A stretch of DNA of 64,000 nucleotides, taken from NCBI GenBank assembly GCA_046160825.1, contig JBJXHC010000055.1, positions 1 through 64,000 on the forward strand, read 5' to 3'. Both the position numbers and the translations under genes were made by a program. The notes beneath the pieces are model-generated. The model worked only from the letters and a program-made list of their open reading frames with translations. It ran no database searches and had not been told where the DNA came from. Of this stretch, positions 57,927 to 64,000 are shown piece by piece. The stretch comes from JBJXHC01 sp046160825 (lineage in GTDB: Bacteria; Bacteroidota; Ignavibacteria; UBA10030; UBA6906). How positions within the stretch are numbered: position 1 is the stretch's first letter; every line of letters begins with the position of its first letter.

Positions 57927-60041
57927 GTGAAGAAAATTACCACGGTATTTGCCGTTCATAATCACCAGCCCATTGGCAACTTCGACAAAGTGTTCGAAGA
58001 AGCCTACCAATATTCCTATAAGCCATTTCTCGATGTCATGGGCAGGCATCCTTCCCTCAAGATCACGCAACACTGGACCGGACCCTTGCTTGAATGGTTG
58101 GTGAAACATCATCCCGAACTGATCGAGAAGATGCGGGAGATGGTCAAGCGGGGTCAGCTTGAGCTGTTGACAGGCGCGTACTATGAAGCCATCCTTGCCA
58201 TCATTCCGGAGGCCGATCGTGTCGGCCAGATCAGGAAGCTCTCGGATTTTATTCACAAGACGTTTGACTTTGAGCCGCGCGGAATGTGGCTGGCCGAGCG
58301 TGTGTGGGAACAACCACTTGTGGGTTCGCTGGCACGGGCTGGCGTCGAGTTCGTCATGGTGGATGATACGCATTTCAAACACGCAGGAGTGAACGACGAC
58401 CAGTTGCTCGGGTACTACATCACTGAGGAGCAAGGTGCCACGGTCCGTGTGCTTCCCATCGACAAGACGTTGCGTTACACGGTTCCATTTCGACCTCTTG
58501 AGGAAACGCTGCATTATTTGTTGAAGGTCGCTTCGGAGGATGGCCGCCGCGTGGTGATCAACGCTGATGATGGGGAGAAATTCGGTGTGTGGCCAAAGAC
58601 GTTCAAGCACGTCTATGAAGATGGCTGGCTGGAACAATTCTGCAGGATGATTGAAGAACATAAATCTGTAATTGCAACGGCACACCTCTCGACAGTAGTT
58701 GACGAATTCCCGGTACTCGGACAGATCTATCTGCCGACAGCGTCGTATTCCGAGATGCTCAGATGGGCATTGAGTCCGACGCCATTCCTCCAACTTGAAC
58801 GATTTGAACAACAACTCAAGGACGAAAAGCTATACGACGACAACGCGATGTTTGTACGCGGGGGATACTGGAGAAACTTCCTGGCGAAGTACCCCGAATC
58901 AAACCACATGCACAAGAAGATGCTGCGCGTGGCTCAGCGGGCACGTGCCACTGCAAAAACAGGGAAAGTACATCCGGGGATTCTCGAACGCGTTTGGGCT
59001 GGTCAATGCAACGATCCGTATTGGCATGGAGTGTTCGGGGGCCTGTATCTTCCCAACCTGCGCTTCCCCGTGTACCGGAGTCTGTTGGAAGCTGAAGCGA
59101 AACTGGATACACTTGAAAAGAAAAAGGGTGTGTCGGTGGAAGAGACGGATTTCGATTGCGACGGTCATCCGGAAATCCTCGTGGAATCACCGGAGATGAA
59201 TCTGTACCTGAAACCCTCGCTTGGTGGAAGCCTGGTTGAGTTGGACTACAAACCGATCGCATTCAACTTGCTGGACATTGTGAGTCGCCGCGAAGAGGGA
59301 TACCACCGGCGCCTTCTTGCAAACGGCGACGAGTATCAGGGTAAAGCAAATGTCCACGATGGTGTATTGATGAAGGAAGAGGGGTTGGATCAACATCTGC
59401 ATTTCGATTGGTACAGGCGTGCCTCGCTGCTTGACCACTTCTACGGGCCGGAAACGACACTGGAGTCATTTGCCACGTGCAAGTATCTGGAGGCCGGTGA
59501 TTTTGTCAATCGACCGTACAGTTATGCGGTTCAGAAAAAAGGTCGGGCCGTCAACATTGTGCTCGAGCGTTCGGGTGCGTTATGGCTTGGTCAGCAGCCA
59601 CACAAGGTTTCCATCCGCAAGACAATTCGATATGAGGTCGGCTCAGGCCAATTCATTGCAGAATATGTCCTGGAGAATGGTGAGACAACCCCCGTTGATG
59701 TGTGGTTCGGCATTGAAATGAATGTGGGGTTGATGGCAGGAGATGCACATGACCGTTACTATGAGATCGAAGGGCGCCCGCTTGCAGACAAGCGTCTACG
59801 GAGTTCCGGACAGGAAGAACAAGTGTGTTCGTGCAAACTCGTAGACGAGTGGCTCGGCATTGAAGTGGAGCTGGTTACAGACAAACCTGCGACACTGTGG
59901 CGTTGCCCAATTGAGACGGTTTCACTCTCGGAAGCGGGGTTCGAGAGGGTCTTCCAAAGTTCGGTCGTTGTCCCGCACTGGAAGGTACGGTTGGAAAATG
60001 AATTCCGTGTTGCAATCACTCAATCCATCACACAATTATAG
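57927..60041 (+). CDS. GH57 4-alpha-glucanotransferase / alpha-amylase-type enzyme
   Basis: A 704-residue family GH57 enzyme acting on alpha-glucans such as glycogen. The catalytic domain begins AVHNHQPIGNFDKVFEEAYQ; nucleophile Glu124 is in MWLAERVWE and the acid Asp214 in INADDGEKFGVWP, the same numbering neighbourhood as the Thermococcus litoralis glucanotransferase. The C-terminal part (from ~400) fits DUF1926/DUF1925-type domains (LGGSLVELDYKPIAFNLLD, REEGYHRRL). It starts at a GTG 28 bases after lysS. No signal peptide, so it acts in the cytoplasm. Whether it transfers or hydrolyses cannot be told from sequence alone. Confidence 0.9.
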   Translation: MKKITTVFAVHNHQPIGNFDKVFEEAYQYSYKPFLDVMGRHPSLKITQHWTGPLLEWLVKHHPELIEKMREMVKRGQLELLTGAYYEAILAIIPEADRVGQIRKLSDFIHKTFDFEPRGMWLAERVWEQPLVGSLARAGVEFVMVDDTHFKHAGVNDDQLLGYYITEEQGATVRVLPIDKTLRYTVPFRPLEETLHYLLKVASEDGRRVVINADDGEKFGVWPKTFKHVYEDGWLEQFCRMIEEHKSVIATAHLSTVVDEFPVLGQIYLPTASYSEMLRWALSPTPFLQLERFEQQLKDEKLYDDNAMFVRGGYWRNFLAKYPESNHMHKKMLRVAQRARATAKTGKVHPGILERVWAGQCNDPYWHGVFGGLYLPNLRFPVYRSLLEAEAKLDTLEKKKGVSVEETDFDCDGHPEILVESPEMNLYLKPSLGGSLVELDYKPIAFNLLDIVSRREEGYHRRLLANGDEYQGKANVHDGVLMKEEGLDQHLHFDWYRRASLLDHFYGPETTLESFATCKYLEAGDFVNRPYSYAVQKKGRAVNIVLERSGALWLGQQPHKVSIRKTIRYEVGSGQFIAEYVLENGETTPVDVWFGIEMNVGLMAGDAHDRYYEIEGRPLADKRLRSSGQEEQVCSCKLVDEWLGIEVELVTDKPATLWRCPIETVSLSEAGFERVFQSSVVVPHWKVRLENEFRVAITQSITQL

Positions 60042-60100
60042 CCTCGCTTGTCCGCCTTACGCCCAAATCACAAAAAGTCTCTCCTCCCAGGAATCGTTTC

Positions 60101-60826
60101 TTGACGATTAGTGTTATTGTACCAACCTTGAATGAGGAAAAGCTGCTCGACAAAATGCTCGGGCAGTTCACGCCTGAACTTTGTCGTCAATTCAACCTTG
60201 AAATTGTGGTGAGCGACGGTGGAAGTACAGACCGGACATTGGAAATTGCCCGGCGTCATCAATGTACAGTTGTTGAAAATCATGACCGCCTCAAGCAGAC
60301 GATCTCCCTTGGCCGGAACATCGGCGCGCAACACGCCACCGGCGATGTTTTCATTTTCCTTAACGCCGATACACTCATTAGAAATCCCCCTCATTTCTTT
60401 TGCCGGATGACAGAAGAATTGGCAGACAAGAAGATTGCTGCTTTCACTTGTAGCGTCGGCATTTATCCCGAAGAGGAGAAATTCTCCGACCGGCTGTTTC
60501 ATGGGTTCTATAATTGGCTCTTTGCGATGATGAATGTTATCGGTATGGGGATGGGGCGTGGCGAGTGCCATGTTATCAGGCGCGCGGTGTTTAATACAGT
60601 GGGAGGATATGCGTCCGGGATCGCTGCCGGAGAGGACTATGATATGTTTCGCCGACTAAAAGACATTGGCCGTATCAAGTTCCTGAAGGAACTCCGTGTG
60701 TACGAGTCCCCGCGCCGGTACCGCAAGTACGGCTATCTCTACGTGAGTGCATCGTGGTTCATGAATTTTCTTGCCGTGTTCTTTCTTCATCGGTCTATCC
60801 TGGATGAGTGGAAGCCTGTGAGGTAA
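60101..60826 (+). CDS. GT2 family glycosyltransferase
   Basis: A 241-residue glycosyltransferase beginning TISVIVPTLNEEKLLDKML at a TTG start. It has SDGGSTDRTLEIARR (nucleotide-sugar loop) and the D-x-D-type FIFLNADTLI near residue 88, then GRGECHVIRRAVFNTVGGY and GEDYDMFRRLKDIGR. A C-terminal membrane-adjacent helix (SWFMNFLAVFFLH) may tie it to the membrane, as in dolichol-phosphate-sugar or polysaccharide synthases. Target is unknown. It is 60 bases after the GH57 gene and may share its transcript. Confidence 0.88.
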   Translation: MTISVIVPTLNEEKLLDKMLGQFTPELCRQFNLEIVVSDGGSTDRTLEIARRHQCTVVENHDRLKQTISLGRNIGAQHATGDVFIFLNADTLIRNPPHFFCRMTEELADKKIAAFTCSVGIYPEEEKFSDRLFHGFYNWLFAMMNVIGMGMGRGECHVIRRAVFNTVGGYASGIAAGEDYDMFRRLKDIGRIKFLKELRVYESPRRYRKYGYLYVSASWFMNFLAVFFLHRSILDEWKPVR

Positions 60827-60870
60827 CGGAGTGATTCTGTCAGGAGTTTCCCTGCCATGATGGCTATTGA

Positions 60871-60899
60871 TTGACTCTGAACTGGATTTTGAATATACT
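60871..60899 (+). promoter_or_regulatory. Sigma-70-like promoter for the processing-protease gene
   Basis: TTGACT (60871-60876), exactly 17 bases, TATACT (60894-60899), giving a leader of about 85 bases before the ATG at 60991. Confidence 0.65.
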
Positions 60900-60990
60900 C
60901 CGAACGAGTTGTAGGGAGGCCAAACTCTTTTCTCGAATCAAGTGTTGAAGAGAGTATAGGAACCATTCTTCGTAGGATGAGGGAAATTTC

Positions 60991-62607
60991 ATGGGAAAGC
61001 GATTTTCTTTACGAACGGTTGTCATACTTGTTGTGTTGGGCGTGGCAGCAGGTTCGGTTCTCAACAATGTTATTTCAAGCGATAATATTTATGATCAGAT
61101 CAATAAATTCAAAGAAGTACTCAGTATTACCGAGAAGTACTACGTGGAAGACGTGGACACACAGAAGCTTACAGAGTCGGCGATCAACGGAATTCTCACC
61201 GATCTCGATCCCCATTCCATCTATATTCCGGCATCGCAACTACAGCGGGTGAACGAAGAATTCCAGGGCAGCTTTGAGGGCATTGGGATTGAATTCCAGG
61301 TGTTGAATGACACGCTGCTTGTGGTTGCTCCGATTGTCGGCGGACCCAGCGATGCACTTGGAATCCAGGCAGGCGATAAGATTGTGATGATCGATGACTC
61401 CTCTGCAATTAAAATTACAGAGGTGGGAGTACGTCAGAAACTGCGTGGCCCGAAGGGAACAAAGGTACGGGTTTCCATTGTGCGCGGAGGTATCAAAGAT
61501 CTGCTACAGTTTGAGATCACGCGTGACAAAATCCCGCTTTATACCGTGGACGCGTCTCACATGGTGGACGACAAGGTGGGCTACATCAGCGTTACGCGGT
61601 TTGCGGCGACAACGCACTCTGAATTTGTCGAAGCTGCAACCAAACTCAAACAGGCAGGAATGAAGCAACTTGTTCTCGATCTCCGTGGGAATGCCGGTGG
61701 TTATCTTGAGCAAGCCTTCAAGATGTCCGACGAGTTGATGCCCAAAGGGAAGAAAATTGTCTATACGAAAGGCCGGAGACCGGAGTACGAGGAGGAATAC
61801 ATCTCCTCTGGTTCAGCAAAGTTCCTGGATGTCTCGCTAGTGATTCTCGTGAACAACGGCTCCGCATCGGCGAGTGAAATTGTCGCGGGTGCCGTGCAGG
61901 ATTGGGACCGGGGATTAATTGTCGGTGAGTCTACCTTTGGCAAGGGGCTTGTGCAACGGCAGTTTGACCTGAAGGATGGATCCGCGTTTCGTCTGACAAC
62001 TGCACGGTATTACACACCGAGTGGTCGGTTGATTCAACGCCCTTATGGCCGCGACAAACTTCAGTATCAACGTGAGGCGTTTGAGAGGGAGGAAGAAGAG
62101 GGTGAAAATGTGGAGCATGACGCCGAGAAGGATTCTACACGACCAGTGTTCAAGACCGGCGGTGGTAGACCCGTCTATGGCGGCGGCGGGATAACTCCGG
62201 ACTATATCATTAAGGCTGACCGTCTGAACGAATACACGGTCCAGTTGCGCAGCAAGTTGGTGTTCCTGGAATATGCGAACAAGTACATTACCCAGAACGG
62301 GAAATCACTGAAGGAGAAGTACCTGAAGGACAGTCGGAAGTTTGTCGAGGAATTTCATGTCACCGACGCCATGCTTGATGAAGTGCTTGCGGTGGCAAAG
62401 GTGAAAGACGTTGAGTTTAAGAAAGACCAATATGAAAAAGACCTCAAGTATGTGAAAGCGTTCACCAAAGCGTTTATCGGTCGCAATCTCTTTGGGAACG
62501 AGGGTTCATCGCGCACCATGCTTGCAGAAGACTCGCAGTTTCAGAAAGCGTTGACGTTGTTTCCCGAGGCGGAGAAGATCGCAAAGAACTTGTCCAGCCT
62601 GAAATAA
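60991..62607 (+). CDS. C-terminal processing peptidase (S41 family) with PDZ
   Basis: A 538-residue exported protease with an N-terminal signal anchor (LRTVVILVVLGVAAGSVLNN). After a short linker comes a PDZ domain (LVVAPIVGGPSDALGIQAGDKIVMID) and the S41 catalytic domain: the Ser is in NGSASASEIVAGAVQD near residue 293, and the Lys in STFGKGLVQRQF near residue 318. Such proteases trim the C-termini of envelope or secreted proteins. A long charged insertion (REAFEREEEEGENVEHDAEK) and a C-terminal helical part are typical of the Bacteroidota/FCB version. Good GAGGG site upstream. Confidence 0.93.
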   Translation: MGKRFSLRTVVILVVLGVAAGSVLNNVISSDNIYDQINKFKEVLSITEKYYVEDVDTQKLTESAINGILTDLDPHSIYIPASQLQRVNEEFQGSFEGIGIEFQVLNDTLLVVAPIVGGPSDALGIQAGDKIVMIDDSSAIKITEVGVRQKLRGPKGTKVRVSIVRGGIKDLLQFEITRDKIPLYTVDASHMVDDKVGYISVTRFAATTHSEFVEAATKLKQAGMKQLVLDLRGNAGGYLEQAFKMSDELMPKGKKIVYTKGRRPEYEEEYISSGSAKFLDVSLVILVNNGSASASEIVAGAVQDWDRGLIVGESTFGKGLVQRQFDLKDGSAFRLTTARYYTPSGRLIQRPYGRDKLQYQREAFEREEEEGENVEHDAEKDSTRPVFKTGGGRPVYGGGGITPDYIIKADRLNEYTVQLRSKLVFLEYANKYITQNGKSLKEKYLKDSRKFVEEFHVTDAMLDEVLAVAKVKDVEFKKDQYEKDLKYVKAFTKAFIGRNLFGNEGSSRTMLAEDSQFQKALTLFPEAEKIAKNLSSLK

Positions 62608-62642
62608 AATTGTTGAACAATATGAGGTAACATATCAAGAGG

Positions 62643-63452
62643 TTGAGAACATCACCCCGGCTTTATCTTCTCGCAATATTCGCGGGTTGCGCGATCAGCG
62701 GATTCTCGACAGCAATGAGTGCAGGCTCTTCATCTTCATCGATATTGGTGGAAGGTGAAGAGCTTGTCTATAATGTGCGGTACGGTCCGTTTGATCTTGG
62801 CCAGGTCAGGTTTCGTGTCTCCGGCAAAAGTAAGGATGGGGGCTTTGAAGTACAATACGGAAGGGCACTCATTGATTCGTATGAAGGTGTCCCGTTCGTC
62901 GATCTGCATGCCACATACGAGAGCTGGATGGACTCGTTGCTCTATCCGCACAAGTTTATGGGGAGATCCAAAGAAGATGGTTCGTGGCAGTTTGGACGCT
63001 ACAGGTTTGACTATCAGAACAAGCGGGTGATAATGGAGACTGGTCGGAGGGACACAGTTGTCGAGAAACTCGACACACTATCTCTTCCACAGAAGTTGCA
63101 CGACGGACTCTCATTATTCTTCTTCGCCCGCCAGCAGGTCCTTTCCGGAAAAAAAATGAATATCTCCACACTCATCAACGAAGAACTGGTCAACACATAC
63201 ATTGATTTTTATGGCAAGCGCACCTCGGTGGAAATCGACGCGGTTGACTATCCCATTGATGTCATCGAGTTCAACGGCAAAGCGGAATTCGTTGGTATCT
63301 TCGGACTCACAGGGGATTTTGAAGGATGGTTCAGTAATGATGATGCCCGTGTCCCCATTCTTGCCAAAATGAAAGTGATCATCGGTAGCGTGACGCTGGA
63401 ATTGATGGAATGGAAGAGACCCGGATGGAATCCGCAGCGGGGGATTGAATAA
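62643..63452 (+). CDS. DUF3108 exported protein
   Basis: A 269-residue exported protein starting at a TTG; a signal peptide covers RLYLLAIFAGCAISGFSTAM. DUF3108 features: LVYNVRYGPFDLGQVRFRVSGKS near residue 40, DSYEGVPFVDLHATYESWMDSLLYPHKF, and VEIDAVDYPIDVIEFNGKAEFVGIFG. The family is an outer-membrane/periplasmic beta-sheet group of unknown function. It is 35 bases after the S41 protease and four bases before the carbonic-anhydrase-like gene, so they probably form one transcript. Confidence 0.8.
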   Translation: MRTSPRLYLLAIFAGCAISGFSTAMSAGSSSSSILVEGEELVYNVRYGPFDLGQVRFRVSGKSKDGGFEVQYGRALIDSYEGVPFVDLHATYESWMDSLLYPHKFMGRSKEDGSWQFGRYRFDYQNKRVIMETGRRDTVVEKLDTLSLPQKLHDGLSLFFFARQQVLSGKKMNISTLINEELVNTYIDFYGKRTSVEIDAVDYPIDVIEFNGKAEFVGIFGLTGDFEGWFSNDDARVPILAKMKVIIGSVTLELMEWKRPGWNPQRGIE

Positions 63453-63455
63453 GCC

Positions 63456-63959
63456 ATGAATGTGTTAACTTTCGAGGGACAATCACCCCGGTTGGATCAT
63501 TCAGTGTTTGTCGCTGCAGGCGTCCACGTCATCGGTAACGTCCAGGTCGGTGCCGAATCGAGCTTGTGGTTCAATTGTGTCTTGCGCGGGGACATCAACA
63601 GGATTACAATCGGCGAACGTACGAACATTCAGGATGGTTGCGTGTTACACGTGACGCATCAGTATGCCGTCAATGTTGGCTCAGATGTCACCGTTGGTCA
63701 CAGGGCAATTGTTCATGGTTGCACAGTTGAGGATGCATGTCTTATCGGCATGGGAGCGATTGTGCTTGATGGTGCGCGCATCGGGGCCCAATCACTCATT
63801 GCCGCTGGCACAGTTGTGTTGCAAAATGTCGTTGTTCCACCAGGTTCACTTGTGGCCGGTGTTCCGGGACGCGTTGTCCGCAGACTGACGGATGAAGAGA
63901 AGGTTCACATTATTCAATCGGCGACAAACTATACCGCGTATGCGAGGCGATATCAATGA
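63456..63959 (+). CDS. Gamma-carbonic-anhydrase-like hexapeptide protein
   Basis: A 167-residue left-handed beta-helix protein of the gamma-class carbonic anhydrase / YrdA-PaaY group. Repeated [LIV]-G-x4 hexapeptides run from residue ~20 to 125. Metal His are seen in GCVLHVTH (residues ~65-70) and VGHRAIVHGC (~85-94), the spacing of the family, and RGDINRITIGERTNIQDG precedes them. PaaY thioesterase relatives share the same site, so activity is not certain. It starts four bases after the DUF3108 stop. The window ends 41 bases later. Confidence 0.9.
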   Translation: MNVLTFEGQSPRLDHSVFVAAGVHVIGNVQVGAESSLWFNCVLRGDINRITIGERTNIQDGCVLHVTHQYAVNVGSDVTVGHRAIVHGCTVEDACLIGMGAIVLDGARIGAQSLIAAGTVVLQNVVVPPGSLVAGVPGRVVRRLTDEEKVHIIQSATNYTAYARRYQ

Positions 63960-64000
63960 TGTTTCAGCACGCCGAGCACTTATGAAAATGAAATTCTGGG

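Noticed and set aside
435..63888. Long open frames opposite or shifted to real genes
   Set aside because: They run inside well-identified genes, encode low-complexity Arg/Ser/His-rich products and have no motifs; they are expected at this base composition.
1..64000. Search by eye for tRNA, rRNA, CRISPR arrays and a replication origin
   Set aside because: No cloverleaf-like block, no long conserved rRNA text, no regularly spaced repeat array and no DnaA-box cluster was seen in the short gaps. Small RNAs cannot be excluded.
63982..64000. ATG near the right edge as the start of a new gene
   Set aside because: Only six codons are visible before the window ends, so neither frame nor product can be supported.

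Overview
The window is a gene-dense bacterial chromosome segment. About 60 protein genes are packed with many 4-base start/stop overlaps, no gap reaches 300 bases, and no rRNA, tRNA or CRISPR array is visible. Three predicted secreted proteins end in the NPFNP-type C-terminal sorting domain of the type IX secretion system. Together with futalosine-pathway menaquinone genes, a methylmalonyl-CoA mutase subunit and YCF48/BNR-type proteins, this points to the Bacteroidota/Chlorobiota/Ignavibacteriota (FCB) group. The candidate promoters look like ordinary sigma-70 boxes (TTGACA-like, 16-17 bp spacer, TATAAT-like) rather than the TTTG/TAnnTTTG type of Bacteroidia, so an Ignavibacteria-like lineage is my best guess (inference).

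Layout. (1) 0-7.5 kb: menaquinone synthesis. mqnA, a Rossmann reductase and mqnC run forward; mqnD, ubiE/menG and a very large BNR-propeller protein run in reverse. (2) 7.8-13.4 kb: the shikimate pathway, aroB, a DUF1648 membrane protein, a fused aroDE, aroA and aroC, which makes the chorismate that MqnA consumes. (3) 13.4-17.1 kb: an accessory patch with a hicBA toxin-antitoxin pair, a DUF4287/DUF5655 protein, two GNAT acetyltransferases, a methyltransferase, a frameshifted SRPBCC protein, a possible phosphoribosyltransferase remnant and a cluster of short palindromes. (4) 17.1-30.9 kb: an ABC exporter, a TPR/periplasmic-binding-protein lipoprotein-activator-like protein, radC, a small lipoprotein with a LysM protein, phoH, mazG, an amidohydrolase, an MFS transporter, a possible nuclease-fold protein, and an FG-GAP T9SS protein split by an in-frame TAG. 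(5) 31-41 kb: prmC, dtd, a degenerate MA-like peptidase, an alkaline-phosphatase-superfamily mutase, comEC, methylmalonyl-CoA mutase, a SpoU methyltransferase, a DedA-like protein, an RsuA-type pseudouridine synthase and a Nudix hydrolase. (6) 41-56 kb: a T9SS protein, a PfkB kinase, mtnA, recO, an HtrA protease, an HNH protein, trpS, scpAB, a second pseudouridine synthase, a secreted M20 dipeptidase, a small Cys protein and a T9SS YCF48-type protein. (7) 56-64 kb: lysS, a GH57 glucanotransferase, a GT2 glycosyltransferase, a C-terminal processing protease, a DUF3108 protein and a gamma-carbonic-anhydrase-like protein.

Most of the window is housekeeping. The most striking signals are short mobile-looking sequences: a 28-bp palindrome inside a T9SS sorting domain, a palindrome cluster in the accessory patch, and two copies of a dispersed repeat that each supply the start codon of a gene near 54.7-54.9 kb. 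I do not see a convincing wholly new multi-gene system. The best candidates for undescribed biology are the reductase inside the mqn operon, the PD-(D/E)XK-like protein at 28.6 kb and the Cys-motif protein at 54.7 kb.
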